Assembly (NCBI RefSeq): GCF_017912535.1
Contig: NZ_JAERQK010000010.1
Location: forward strand, 62,001 to 126,000
DNA from: Motiliproteus sediminis
GTDB taxonomy: Bacteria > Pseudomonadota > Gammaproteobacteria > Pseudomonadales > Balneatricaceae
Direction of reading: 5' to 3'
Length of the DNA: 64,000 bases
In this document: piece by piece, positions 23,666 to 33,704 of the stretch
Numbering within the stretch: the first letter of the stretch is position 1
Layout of the letters: every line of letters begins with the position of its first letter
The notes under the pieces: generated by a model
Told to the model about the DNA's origin: nothing
The model's database searches: none
Seen by the model: only the letters and a program-made list of their open reading frames with translations
Program-made: the position numbers and the translations under genes

Positions 23666-26128
23666 TTAATTAGCGGGTGGGTGGGGTCTTTTCTTGGTAC
23701 CGCGGGTGGGTTCTGCGGTCAACGGATCGTCGGGCCAGGGGTGTTTGGGGTAGCGGCCTTTGAGGTCCTTCTTGACCTCGTGATAGGTGTTGCGCCAGAA
23801 GTTGGCCAGGTCCCGGGTGGTCTGGATCGGTCGCTGGGCCGGTGATAGCAGCTCCAGCAGCAGCGGCACTGCGCCGCCGACAATGGCGGGGGTGGTGGTG
23901 AGCCCAAACAGCTCCTGCAGTTTGACTGCCAGTACCGGTTCGTCCCGGCGGGTGTAATCGATACTGATCTGCGAGCCGGAGGGCACGGGATAGCGCACCG
24001 GCGCCTCCCGCTCCAGCTGCTGTTGCTGCGGCCAGGAAAGTTGCTGGCGCAGCAGCGCGGCAAGATCGAGGCGAGTCAGCTGTGTCAGCCGGGTTGCGCC
24101 ATCAAGGTAGGGTTTGAGCCACAAGTCGAGGCGGGTCATCAGTGCCGCGTCGGAAAAGTCAGGCCAGTCCGTACCGTAATGACGGCGCAACAGCTGCACG
24201 CGTGCCTGCAGGCTGCGCGCGTCGCGCGTCCAGGGCAGGGCGTCGCCCCCGCGGCGCTGCAGCGCCTGTAACAGGCAGTCGGCGACCGCCTCGGGATCGG
24301 GGGCGGACAGTGGCCGTTGTTCCAGTATCAGCTGGCCGAGGCGGGTCTGCGACAGGGCTTGTACCCGGTCCTGCTGCTCATCCCAGCTCACTGCTGTGCT
24401 GCGCTGCAGGGGGTGGTGCATGGCCAGTTCTTCCTGACTGACTGCTGCCGCGGCGTAGATGCGGGCATTGCTGCGGTCGCCGTCGACCTCGGCGGCGACC
24501 AGGTAGGCGGTGCGCCGCAGGGGATCCTGCTCCGCCAGGTGAGCGCCGCGGCCGTTACTGAGCCGGTACTGATTGCTGTTGGGACGCCGCTGCTGGGCGA
24601 TGCGATCCGGGAAAGCGAAACTGAGCAACAGCCCCGCCTGCTCGTCCTTCGGTTCGTGGTCGGTGTCGAGCTGCAGTTGCCGACGCCAGCGTCTGGCGCT
24701 CTGGCGCGCGCTGTCCAGTTCGCCTGAACGGCTTCGGCGCAGGGCGGCAAGGGCGTGGCCCAGGTCGGCACCGGCGGTGGAGGGCAGGCGCTCGTTCAAT
24801 AGGGCTGCCAGGTCGCACCCGAGGGCGCCCAGATTGAGTTCCCTGGCGCGCAGCATCATGGCGCCCAAACGGGGATGGGCGCCGAGTTCAAGCATGGCCT
24901 GGCCGCGGGGCGTCAGACGGCCGTCGGCGTCCAGTGCGCCCAACGCCTTAAGCAGCGCCTGCGCCTGGTCCAGGTGGGCTTTGGGTGGCGGGTCTAGCCA
25001 GTGCAGCTCCTCGGCCGGGGTTCCCCATTGGGCCAGCTCCAGCCGTAGCGGTGCCAGGTCGGCGCTGAGGATTTCGGCCGGCCGCTGGGGCAGCAACTGC
25101 GCCTGGCGCTCTTCGCTCCAGAGACGATAGCAGGCGCCGGGCTCCAGTCGGCCGGCGCGTCCGCGTCGCTGTTCTGCCCCCGCCTGGCTGACAGCCTGGG
25201 TGACCAGTCGGCTCATACCGCTGGGCGGATCAAAGCGGGGCAGGCGCATCAGACCGGCATCGACTACCACCCGGACACCCTCTATCGTCAGGCTGGTTTC
25301 GGCAATGGCGGTAGTCAGTACCAGCTTGCGCCCCTGCTTGGCTGGGCGCAGGGCCAGATCCTGAGCGCTACTCGGCAACGCGCCGTAAAGTGGTCGCACC
25401 TGCAGCTCGGAGGGCAGGTCGAGTTGCGCTAGCGCCTGCTGGGTGCGGCGGATCTCGCCGACCCCCGGCAGAAAACAGAGCAGGCTGCCGCTTTCCTGAC
25501 GGCTGATCTGCTGCAGGGTGGTTGCCAGTTGGCGGCAATCCAGAGCTTCGGGCCGCCCCCCCAGGTAGTGAGTGGCCACCGGATAACAGCGCCCGGCGCT
25601 TGCAATCAGAGGTGTTTCGCTGCCGAGCAGTGTGAGTAGCGGTACGCTGTCGAGGGTCGCGGACATCAGCAGCAGGCGCAGATCCTCGCGCAGTACGCTC
25701 TGGCACTCCAGCAACAGGGCCAGGGCCAGATCACTCTGCAGGTTGCGCTCGTGAAATTCGTCCAGAATCACACAGCCGACATCTGTCAGTTCCGGGTCGC
25801 GCTGTAGCAGGCGTGTCAGCACGCCTTCGGTGACGACTTCAATGCGGGTGTTTTTTCCTACGCGGGTTTCCAGGCGAGTGCGATGGCCGACGGTTTCTCC
25901 CGGCTGCTCCCCGAGCTGGGCGGCCATGAAACGGCTGGCATTACGTGCCGCCAGTCGTCGCGGTTCAAGCATCACAATTCGCCGCCCCTGCAGCCAGGGA
26001 GCGTCGAGCAGGGCTAGCGGGACGCGGGTGGTTTTACCGGCCCCGGGGTCTGCCTGCAACAGGCAGCGGTTATGCTGGTTGAGGGCCTGTTGGAGCGCGG
26101 GCAGACACTGCTCTATGGGTAAACTCAT
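23666..26128 (-). CDS. hrpB: ATP-dependent RNA helicase HrpB
   Basis: 820 residues, DEAH-box type. Walker A G-A-G-K-T at 29-33, D-E-F-H box (C-V-I-L-D-E-F-H-E-R-N) as in other HrpB proteins, S-A-T motif and Q-R-x-G-R-A-G-R motif VI, then the HrpB-specific C-terminal domain. The physiological role is not well defined; it is a cytoplasmic helicase of the DExH RNA type. ATG 26128 gives the usual family N-terminus; the frame opens to 26155. Confidence 0.95.
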   Translation of the reverse strand: MSLPIEQCLPALQQALNQHNRCLLQADPGAGKTTRVPLALLDAPWLQGRRIVMLEPRRLAARNASRFMAAQLGEQPGETVGHRTRLETRVGKNTRIEVVTEGVLTRLLQRDPELTDVGCVILDEFHERNLQSDLALALLLECQSVLREDLRLLLMSATLDSVPLLTLLGSETPLIASAGRCYPVATHYLGGRPEALDCRQLATTLQQISRQESGSLLCFLPGVGEIRRTQQALAQLDLPSELQVRPLYGALPSSAQDLALRPAKQGRKLVLTTAIAETSLTIEGVRVVVDAGLMRLPRFDPPSGMSRLVTQAVSQAGAEQRRGRAGRLEPGACYRLWSEERQAQLLPQRPAEILSADLAPLRLELAQWGTPAEELHWLDPPPKAHLDQAQALLKALGALDADGRLTPRGQAMLELGAHPRLGAMMLRARELNLGALGCDLAALLNERLPSTAGADLGHALAALRRSRSGELDSARQSARRWRRQLQLDTDHEPKDEQAGLLLSFAFPDRIAQQRRPNSNQYRLSNGRGAHLAEQDPLRRTAYLVAAEVDGDRSNARIYAAAAVSQEELAMHHPLQRSTAVSWDEQQDRVQALSQTRLGQLILEQRPLSAPDPEAVADCLLQALQRRGGDALPWTRDARSLQARVQLLRRHYGTDWPDFSDAALMTRLDLWLKPYLDGATRLTQLTRLDLAALLRQQLSWPQQQQLEREAPVRYPVPSGSQISIDYTRRDEPVLAVKLQELFGLTTTPAIVGGAVPLLLELLSPAQRPIQTTRDLANFWRNTYHEVKKDLKGRYPKHPWPDDPLTAEPTRGTKKRPHPPAN

Positions 26129-26249
26129 ACCGATTCCGCGGCTCTGTGTACACAACGCACGACCACTCGCGCGTGACCCCGGTTGGAGTTAGACTGCCAA
26201 GTAACCACCGTTACCGCCAGTGGCCTGAATCCTGAGGAGTGACGATAGG

Positions 26250-26435
26250 ATGACATCAAAGGTAGTGGATCTGTCCCGGGCGCGGTCCGACAAGGAACAC
26301 GAGCGCAAAGAGAAAAAAGTGGATTCTATCAAGGAGCGCTTCGCTCGCGCCATGGGTATGGAGGAGCGCGACCGGGCTGCCCGCCGGCGAGCGGAGAAAA
26401 AACGCAACAAGAAAGACAAACCGCGCGGTTGGTGA
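26250..26435 (+). CDS. Small highly charged hypothetical protein, 61 aa
   Basis: Almost entirely Lys, Arg, Glu, Asp and Ala, predicted as one long helix, with a basic C-terminus (K-K-R-N-K-K-D-K-P-R). A GAGGAG ribosome site lies at 26234-26239. The V-V-D-L-S-R-A-R opening slightly resembles DUF4169-type proteins, but I would not assign it. A nucleic-acid-binding role is possible from charge alone. It ends 6 bases before the convergent globin gene. Confidence 0.6.
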   Translation: MTSKVVDLSRARSDKEHERKEKKVDSIKERFARAMGMEERDRAARRRAEKKRNKKDKPRGW

Positions 26436-26441
26436 TGGTGC

Positions 26442-26855
26442 TCAGTGATCGTGTTTGAATTTCATATAAGCGATGCCTGTCGCCAGTAGCAGTCGCCAAG
26501 ATAACTCCACTTCGTCGCTGTATTCCGGATCGTAGTCGCGTACGGTATCAATCAGACATTCGAGCCAGACATCGAACAGCTCCAGCTCGATGTTGAGCAC
26601 CAGTTTGCTGTGGCGAATGGCGACCTCTTCCAGATAGTCGTCGGTGCTGTTGGTCGCATAGAATACCAGTAGTCGGTAAAAGGACTTTTCCAGCATCTTC
26701 TGCTGCTTTTCCATGTTGGTGTCGGCGAAATGCTTGGCGACCCGCGGATCCGCCTTGATGAAACGCTGATAAAAGGCGTGGAAAAAACCGGGCCGACCCT
26801 CTTGGTCGCATTTCACCCGTTCGAAACTGGCGTCGAAGACCTCTTCGTAGTCCAT
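26442..26855 (-). CDS. Single-domain globin family protein
   Basis: 137 residues with a globin-like pattern: Y-Q-R-F-I-x-x-x-P-x-V-x-x-H-F (B to CD region, about 29-43), and a candidate proximal histidine H82 in A-I-R-H-S-K. Known bacterial globins bind heme and sense or detoxify O2 or NO. ATG 26855 follows GGGAG; the frame opens to 26990. The gene lies 61 bases after the large GGDEF-EAL gene on the same strand, so it could be co-expressed with it and feed gas sensing into c-di-GMP turnover. That link is inference. Confidence 0.7.
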   Translation of the reverse strand: MDYEEVFDASFERVKCDQEGRPGFFHAFYQRFIKADPRVAKHFADTNMEKQQKMLEKSFYRLLVFYATNSTDDYLEEVAIRHSKLVLNIELELFDVWLECLIDTVRDYDPEYSDEVELSWRLLLATGIAYMKFKHDH

Positions 26856-26916
26856 GCTGTGCTCCCGCTGACGTCTTCTCAATCTAGTCCAGCGCCGGCA
26901 GCAGGGCAAACCCGGC

Positions 26917-29900
26917 TCAGCCGGCGCAGCGTGCGGTCCCGGTTGGCGCTGCGGTGGGTGCGAGTGCGGCCATCGACTGGTCGGCTTCAATCCTGGCGAT
27001 CACCGTTGCCAGTTGCGCTTCGGCCACCGGCGGACTGTAGAGGTAGCCCTGTGCCAGCTGGCAGCCATTGTCGCGCAGAAACTGCTGCTGCGGTTCCTCT
27101 TCCACGCCCTCAGCCACGACCGCCAGCTGCAGTTTGTGGGCCATGGCGATGACGGCGGCGGTGATCGCCTTGTCGTCGTTGTCGGTGGGGATATCCTTGA
27201 CGAAGGAGCGGTCGATCTTGAGCACGTCCACCGGCAACTGCTTGAGGTAGTTGAGCGAGGAGTAGCCGGTGCCGAAATCGTCAATGGCCAGGCTACAGCC
27301 GAGCTGCTTCAGTTGCTGCAGCAGGGTGATCGCCTCGTCGATATTGGTCATCAGCATGCTTTCCGTCAGCTCCAGTTCGATCCGCTCCGGCGGGGTGCGG
27401 GTTTCGCTGAGGATGTGGCGGAAGGTGCTGATAAACAGCGGGTCACGGAACTGCAGTGCCGACAGGTTAACGGCGATATTGAGGTGGCCGTTGCCACTGT
27501 CGGCCAGCCGGCGCCAGGTTTCGCACGCCTGACGGATCACCTGCTGACCAATGGCGACGATCAGGCCGGCTTCTTCGGCCAAGGGGATGAACTGGTCCGG
27601 GTAGATCATGCCACGGGTGGGATGCTGCCAGCGGATCAGGGCTTCCAGGCCGCACACCCGACCGGATTCGAGATCCAGTTGGGGCTGGAAATAGAGCACG
27701 AACTCCTGCTCTTTGACCGCGCGATGAAGTTCTTTTTCCAGGGCAAGGTTGGCCTGCACCTCTTCCACCATGCGGCGGTTAAAGTGGCGGTAATGGTTGC
27801 CACCGCGTTTTTTCGCATGGTTCATGGCCAGGTCGGCGCACTGCAGCAGGTCGCAGGTTTCGCGGGTCTGCTCATCGGCGACGGCGATCCCGATGCTGGC
27901 GGAGATCAGGACCTCGTGACTGCGAACCATATCCGAGCCCAGCCAGGTGGGCAGGCGGAGTTCGCGCAGCAGACGTTTGGCGATCGACTCGGCCAGATTG
28001 CGATCGGTGTCACACAGCGCGATCAGGAACTCATCACCACTGATCCGCGCTACTTGCCCCTGATGGCCAACCTCGCGCTGCAGTTTGTCGGCGACGCGAA
28101 CCAGCAGTTGGTCGCCTGCCTCATGACCGAGCAACTCATTGACCCGCTTGAAGTGATCCAGATCGATGTGGAGCAGCGCCACCGGTTGGTCGCCGCTTTC
28201 ATCCAGCAGCTCGTTCAGCTGGCGGCGGAAGTGGCGGCGGTTGCCGATCCCGGTGAGCTGGTCGTAATAGGCCAGCCGTTCGATCTCTTGTTGATGCGCG
28301 CGTTGATTGCTGATGTCTTCCAGCACGCTGACGAAGTGGGTGATCTCGCCGGTTTCGCTGGTAATGGGGGAGACGCTCTCCCGCGCCCAGAACAGGGTGT
28401 CGTTTTTGCGGCGATAGCAGAGTTCCCCCTGCCACACATGGCCGCGGGCCACTTCACGACGCAGTGCTAGTAGTTGTTGCCGGTCGGTTTGGTCGCACTC
28501 CAGAAAGCGCGGTTTGCGGCCGATCGCCTCCGCCGCGCTGAACCCGGTCAGGCGGGTAAAGCTGGGATTGACGTACTCGATGTAACCGCTGCGATGCAGC
28601 ATCACGACGCAGGTGGAGCTCTGTTCTACGGCGCGGGAGAGTTTCAGCAAGTGGTTTTCCGCGGCGCGCTGATGGGTGATGTCCTGAGCGACGAACAGCA
28701 GATTGAGCTGCTGGTCGTTACCCTTGACCACGGTACAGTTCCAGCTCAGCAGACGCTGGTCACCGTTGCGACACAACAGCGGCAGTTCGCCCTGAGTCTG
28801 GTAGCCGAGCGGTTGATTTTCCATGCCGGCGAAGAACGCTTCGGCGCGCTCGATCCGCTTTTCCGGGATGCAGCGGCGGCTCCAGTTGTCGCCGGTGAGG
28901 GTGTCCAGCGGATAGTCTAGCAGTTGGTAACCGAAGCGGTTGAGCAGGATCACGTTGCCCTGCAGATCGGTAACCAGCAGCAAGGTCTGGGACAGGTTGT
29001 CGAGGTAATCGCGAGCGCGGTCACGCTCGTGAGTAAGGGCTTGTTGCAGTTGTTCGGAGCGTTGCGCCTGTTGCTGCAGGCTGTGCTTGAGTTTGCGTGG
29101 ATGGCTGAGGCGGAAGAATGTAAGCACCCCGGCCAGGGCGGCGATAATCGAGCTGAGGATGATCTGATAGGGGGTATAGGGTGCCAGGGTTTGCGCGGTG
29201 GTCCAGCCCAGTTCCAGTGTCCATACCTGATTAGGTAACTGCACCGCTACTCGCTCGGTGAATCCCTGTAGTGCCGCTTTACTGCCGGCGATCAGCGCGC
29301 TGCTGTTGCCGTGTGGATCCTGGCGCGTCAGCCGGTAAGCAAACTCAGTGTTCTCCAGTTTGCTGAGCGGCGTGGCGGCGATGAAATCGTCCATCATGAT
29401 CAGCGCTGAAGCGAAGCCCCAGAATCGTTCATCATCGCCGTTGCCGACAAATACCGGCTGGCGCGCCAGCATGCCCTGTCCGCCCTGGACCAGGGTCATG
29501 GGTCCGGCAAGGGTCAGGGTACGGGTGTTGATTGCCACCCAGGCGGTATTGCGGCTGCTGTCGCTGCGCAGGATGTTGTGACCGAGGGCCTGCTGGTGTG
29601 GTTCGGTGAGCGGGTAGATCGCGTTGATGACACCATCGGGCGCCAGCTGCAGGTTGGTGACGCCCTCAAAGGCGGTCAGTAGCTCGCGAGCGTTGTCGTT
29701 GAAGCGCTCCAAGCGACCATCATACTGCCGCACCAGCATACCGAGCAGAGTGGCAACGGAGAGGTTGCGCTGCAGGTGGCGCTCCAGAATCGAGGCTACG
29801 CGAAACGCTTCGTCATGAAGTCGGGATTGGCGTTCGGTATGCCACAGTCGGTCGTTGGCGGCGACGGTAAGCAGCATCAGAACCAGTGTGACAGCGGCCA

Positions 29901-29937
29901 CCAGCAGGGGTGTCCACACACGGTGCACTAACTTCAT
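26917..29937 (-). CDS. CHASE-PAS-PAS-GGDEF-EAL membrane signalling protein
   Basis: 1006 residues: a membrane helix at about 10-28, a periplasmic CHASE domain, a second helix near 258-275, two PAS/PAC modules, GGDEF and EAL domains. The GGDEF site is degenerate at its first position (S-G-D-E-F) and lacks a clear RxxD site. The EAL domain looks intact: E-A-L-I-R-W, E-L-T-E-S, and D-D-F-G-T-G-Y followed by K-I-D-R-S-F-V. It probably acts mainly as a c-di-GMP phosphodiesterase, with GTP or cyclase function in the GGDEF part uncertain. The CHASE ligand is unknown. A globin gene follows on the same strand. Confidence 0.92.
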   Translation of the reverse strand: MKLVHRVWTPLLVAAVTLVLMLLTVAANDRLWHTERQSRLHDEAFRVASILERHLQRNLSVATLLGMLVRQYDGRLERFNDNARELLTAFEGVTNLQLAPDGVINAIYPLTEPHQQALGHNILRSDSSRNTAWVAINTRTLTLAGPMTLVQGGQGMLARQPVFVGNGDDERFWGFASALIMMDDFIAATPLSKLENTEFAYRLTRQDPHGNSSALIAGSKAALQGFTERVAVQLPNQVWTLELGWTTAQTLAPYTPYQIILSSIIAALAGVLTFFRLSHPRKLKHSLQQQAQRSEQLQQALTHERDRARDYLDNLSQTLLLVTDLQGNVILLNRFGYQLLDYPLDTLTGDNWSRRCIPEKRIERAEAFFAGMENQPLGYQTQGELPLLCRNGDQRLLSWNCTVVKGNDQQLNLLFVAQDITHQRAAENHLLKLSRAVEQSSTCVVMLHRSGYIEYVNPSFTRLTGFSAAEAIGRKPRFLECDQTDRQQLLALRREVARGHVWQGELCYRRKNDTLFWARESVSPITSETGEITHFVSVLEDISNQRAHQQEIERLAYYDQLTGIGNRRHFRRQLNELLDESGDQPVALLHIDLDHFKRVNELLGHEAGDQLLVRVADKLQREVGHQGQVARISGDEFLIALCDTDRNLAESIAKRLLRELRLPTWLGSDMVRSHEVLISASIGIAVADEQTRETCDLLQCADLAMNHAKKRGGNHYRHFNRRMVEEVQANLALEKELHRAVKEQEFVLYFQPQLDLESGRVCGLEALIRWQHPTRGMIYPDQFIPLAEEAGLIVAIGQQVIRQACETWRRLADSGNGHLNIAVNLSALQFRDPLFISTFRHILSETRTPPERIELELTESMLMTNIDEAITLLQQLKQLGCSLAIDDFGTGYSSLNYLKQLPVDVLKIDRSFVKDIPTDNDDKAITAAVIAMAHKLQLAVVAEGVEEEPQQQFLRDNGCQLAQGYLYSPPVAEAQLATVIARIEADQSMAALAPTAAPTGTARCAG

Positions 29938-30087
29938 GCATTCCTCAGTGATCAGTAATTGTTGTTGTTCTTCCTGAGCTCTGGGGTCGTCCGTGAGTAG
30001 CGATCTTACGGAGTAAGCTCGGGGCCTTTCAATAGATTTATGTCAAACTTTGTGCGATTGGTGTTTTTTGTCAGAGGGGCGATCGAA

Positions 30088-30693
30088 ATGAATACAGTGG
30101 TGGACTGCTATTTTACGCCGATCTCGGTATGGGCCTATCTGGGTGCCGAGCGGTTTAACCGGCTGTCGCAGCGGCTGGGTGTTGAAGCGCGCTGGAAGCC
30201 GGTGAAAATCGCCGAGGTCTTTGCCGCCTCAGGCGCCTTGCCGCTGGGGCAGCGCCCCCCAAGCCGGCTGGCCAACCGGTTGCAGGAGATCGAGCGCTGG
30301 AGCGAGTATCTGCAGATCCCGCTGCACCTTGAACCGCGTTTTTTTCCGGTTGATCCTACCCCCGCGTGCCGGCTGATTACCGCGGCAATTTTGGCCGGAG
30401 AGGATGGCGGCTCACTGGCGCGGGCTTGTCTGACCGCCTGCTGGCGCGAGCAGCGCGATATCAGTAACAGGGAAACCCTGGCCCATCTGGCAGCTGAGGC
30501 GGGCCTGGATGGCGAGGCGCTTCTGGCCCGTGCCGCCGCGGCTGAAGTTGAGGCGCAGTTGGATGCCTGGACTCAGGAGGCAATTGAGCGCGGTGTGATT
30601 GGGTCCCCCTGCTATCTGGTGGATGACCAGGTGTTTTTTGGTCAGGACCGGCTCGAGTTTCTGGAGCGCTATCTGGCGTCGCGCGCGGGGTGA
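30088..30693 (+). CDS. DsbA-family 2-hydroxychromene-2-carboxylate isomerase-like protein
   Basis: 201 residues, thioredoxin-like fold with helical insert. The opening D-C-Y-F-T-P-I-S-V-W-A-Y-L-G matches the kappa-GST/HCCA isomerase group (Y-F-x-x-x-S-x-x-x-Y/L), and G-V-I-G-S-P-C-Y-L-V-D and F-F-G-Q-D-R-L match its C-terminal signature. Related enzymes are glutathione-dependent isomerases or uncharacterised oxidoreductases. ATG 30088 has AGAGGGG upstream; the frame opens to 30040. It overlaps the convergent tapT gene by 25 bases. Confidence 0.85.
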   Translation: MNTVVDCYFTPISVWAYLGAERFNRLSQRLGVEARWKPVKIAEVFAASGALPLGQRPPSRLANRLQEIERWSEYLQIPLHLEPRFFPVDPTPACRLITAAILAGEDGGSLARACLTACWREQRDISNRETLAHLAAEAGLDGEALLARAAAAEVEAQLDAWTQEAIERGVIGSPCYLVDDQVFFGQDRLEFLERYLASRAG

Positions 30694-31244
30694 CCGGACT
30701 TGAATGCCTGGTAGTGGCGATAAAAACGTTGCAGTTGTTGCTCCAGAGTGGCGGCAATCTGCGGCTGGCCACGCAACCGTAACAGCTCTGCGATCGCCTC
30801 GGCGGTGCACAACTGGCCGGGGTCTGCACCACGCCGCAACGGATAGCGACTGGGTCGATCCGGTGTCAGTCGAAGGCGGGGAAGCCGTTGCAGCCAAGGC
30901 GTCTGGCGCAGCATCTTGCGGCACTCCTTCCAGCTGCCGTCGAGCAGTAGCACCGGAGTTTGCGCGTCGAGCTCGGCGGGGGCGATTATCTGTTCCGGCC
31001 AGGGCGGACGATCAGCAGGAAACAGCAGGCAGCCGGCTTCGGGCTTACCTGGCGTTGCAATACCGCGTTGCCACCGGTGCAGGCGGACCTCCTCGATCAG
31101 CGCCGCTGCAATTCGCGCCGTATTGGTGGGGCGTTCGCTTTCATTGGGGTGCAGCCAGATGTTGATCGAGGCCAGCCCGGTCTGCAACGGCGGCAAATCG
31201 CAGATGCAGTGACTGGCGGGGAGGGCGCAGTGGCACCGGGTCAT
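30669..31244 (-). CDS. tapT: DTW-domain tRNA-uridine aminocarboxypropyltransferase
   Basis: 191 residues. N-terminal cysteines C-H-C-A...C-I-C form the zinc-like cluster of TapT/YfiP proteins, followed by the L-H-P-N-E motif, the D-G-S-W variant of the DTW box and C-T-A-E-A. Known role: adds an aminocarboxypropyl group from SAM to U47 of tRNA (acp3U). The start overlaps the stop of the upstream MFS gene (ATGA). The frame runs on to 31262 without support. Confidence 0.85.
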   Translation of the reverse strand: MTRCHCALPASHCICDLPPLQTGLASINIWLHPNESERPTNTARIAAALIEEVRLHRWQRGIATPGKPEAGCLLFPADRPPWPEQIIAPAELDAQTPVLLLDGSWKECRKMLRQTPWLQRLPRLRLTPDRPSRYPLRRGADPGQLCTAEAIAELLRLRGQPQIAATLEQQLQRFYRHYQAFKSGHPARDAR

Positions 31245-32578
31245 CGTTTGCCTGCGGGCCACAGTCGAAGCAGGGAAGCAGCGGCCCAGTGCGGCCGGAA
31301 GCGCACCAGCAGTGCCAGCGCGGCGAGATTGAGCAGGGCGATCAACAGAAAAAACTGCGGTATTGACCAGTTGGCGTTGCCCAGCAGCACAAAACCGGCG
31401 AGCGCCGACACCACCATGAACAGGGCGTTGAAAATATTACTGACCGCAAACACACGGGCGCGGTCGCGACCGTCGGTCCAGGCCTGAAACTGGGTGCAGA
31501 GCGGGACGATAAACAAACCGCCGGCGACGCCAATCAGCACCAGATCGACGCTGATGCGCCAGCCGCTCAACTGACGTAACAGCTCGATCATGCCGTCGCC
31601 TGCCGCCAGCTGAAGTGCAGGGCTCGCCCACACCAGATCCAGCCCTGCCAACACCATCAGGGCCAGCCCGAGGCAGGGCATTTCACGTCCATAGCGATCC
31701 CGTTTCAGACGGCTGCAACCCAGTGATCCAAGGCCTATGCCGATGGTCAGACAGGCCAGTAGCCAGCTGACGCAGGTGGCGTTGCCGCCCAGTACGCTGC
31801 GAGCGAAGTTGGGAATCTGGGTGAGGTAGCTGGCGCCGACAAACCAGAACCAGGCGTTAAACAGAATCAGCAAGCGCAGGCGGGGTGACGACCAGTAGTT
31901 GCCGATCAGGCGGATGCTGGCGCGCAGCGGATTCCAGTCCGGCTGCAGTTCGGGGGCGATAGATGGTGCTGGCGGGATGTGTCTGGCCGCCAGCCATCCT
32001 GCCAACGCCTGAATGACAATCAGTGCACTGACCAGCGCCATACCCCAGGCATGGGGGTAGATCAGGCCGGCGATCAGTGTGCCGAGCAGGATCGCGGCGA
32101 AGGTGCCGGCCTCGACCAGGCCGTTGCCTGAGACCCACTGCCAGCGCTCGAGATGTTGGGGAATCAGTGAGAATTTGATCGGGCTGAAAACGGCTGATTG
32201 GGTCGCCATCAGAAACAGCAGCACCATCAGCAGCGTCAGGTTGTGGCTCAGCAGGGCCTGGGCGGTGAGTAGCATCAGTGCCACTTCAACCAGTTTGAGG
32301 CTCCGAATCAGACGGGACTTCTCCCAGCGGTCCGCCAACTGTCCGGCAATGGCGGAAAACAGCAGGTAGGGGAGAATAAACAGCGCCGCTGCCAGGTTGG
32401 TCAGTTGGTTGACGTTGCCGCCCTGCTGCGTCGCGGCCTGATAAACCACCATCAGGATGAGGGTGTTCTTGAACAGATTGTCGTTGAATGTCCCCAGGAA
32501 CAGGGTGACAAAAAAGGGGCCGAAGCGCGGGCTGCGAAGCAGGCGGGCGGGGGTGTCGTCACCCTGAGGGTGGTGCAT
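31241..32578 (-). CDS. LplT-like MFS transporter
   Basis: 445 residues with about 12 membrane helices. The first helix region carries F-L-G-T-F-N-D-N-L-F-K-N, and the loop after helix 2 the MFS-A motif G-Q-L-A-D-R-W-E-K-S, as in LplT, the inner-membrane lysophospholipid flippase. Usually LplT works with the acyltransferase Aas; no aas gene is here, so the substrate is not certain. ATG 32578 has AGGAAA upstream. It is the first gene of a two-gene unit with tapT. A FadR-like palindrome lies about 85 bases upstream. Confidence 0.8.
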   Translation of the reverse strand: MHHPQGDDTPARLLRSPRFGPFFVTLFLGTFNDNLFKNTLILMVVYQAATQQGGNVNQLTNLAAALFILPYLLFSAIAGQLADRWEKSRLIRSLKLVEVALMLLTAQALLSHNLTLLMVLLFLMATQSAVFSPIKFSLIPQHLERWQWVSGNGLVEAGTFAAILLGTLIAGLIYPHAWGMALVSALIVIQALAGWLAARHIPPAPSIAPELQPDWNPLRASIRLIGNYWSSPRLRLLILFNAWFWFVGASYLTQIPNFARSVLGGNATCVSWLLACLTIGIGLGSLGCSRLKRDRYGREMPCLGLALMVLAGLDLVWASPALQLAAGDGMIELLRQLSGWRISVDLVLIGVAGGLFIVPLCTQFQAWTDGRDRARVFAVSNIFNALFMVVSALAGFVLLGNANWSIPQFFLLIALLNLAALALLVRFRPHWAAASLLRLWPAGKR

Positions 32579-32660
32579 GGCTGAGGTTTCCTGTTGTGAT
32601 CGGCGCAGTGTATCGCAAACGCGCGGCGACGACCGCCGGGCAATGATAAAAGGCACTTTA

Positions 32661-32675
32661 ATTGGCCTGACCAAT
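32661..32675. promoter_or_regulatory. FadR-like palindrome in the lplT/adk intergenic region
   Basis: ATTGG-CCTGA-CCAAT, flanked by A/T, resembles the known FadR operator core (TGGTC-N-GACCA). The 325-bp gap 32579-32903 lies between divergent genes and holds no further ORF that I can support. FadR control of a lipid transporter would make sense, but the match is by eye and a different dimeric regulator is possible. Confidence 0.35.
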
Positions 32676-32879
32676 ATTGTACCGCGCGACGTAATCCGCT
32701 AGCCTGTGCGCCACTCTGACAGATGCGTGGGTGCGGCCACGGTAGTGCTAATGTCGTATTGAGCCCTGCGACGGGGCTGATTAAGGTGCCACTCTGGTTT
32801 ACCGCACCGGCGCACTGTCCGACTCATGGCGAGCTGTCTGGCTCTATTGCCGCCAGGGACGAGTCGGTAACGATTTTGA

Positions 32880-33557
<678 letters not shown>

Positions 33558-33583
33558 TCGGCAGCGGAAACACTGGAACAAGA

Positions 33584-33607
33584 AGAGGGCTGCGGCCCTC
33601 TTTTTTT
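33584..33607 (+). terminator. Intrinsic terminator after adk
   Basis: AGAGGGC-TGCG-GCCCTCT stem-loop followed by six T. It lies 27 bases after the adk stop. Confidence 0.9.
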
Positions 33608-33704
33608 ATGCCTGTCACCCGCTTGTCGGTTCTCGCTCGGTCCACTGCCAGGTGATGCGGAGGGCTGTCGCTCGGGCTGTATTTTCAGCCGTCGGTGCTG
33701 GATA

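Noticed and set aside
27013-28470. 485-codon plus-strand ORF
   Set aside because: Antisense shadow of the CHASE-PAS-GGDEF-EAL gene; no family resemblance, and the opposite strand shows clear domain motifs.
30007-30019. CTTAC-GGA-GTAAG dyad upstream of the HCCA-isomerase-like gene
   Set aside because: Five-base arms with no promoter context; expected by chance.
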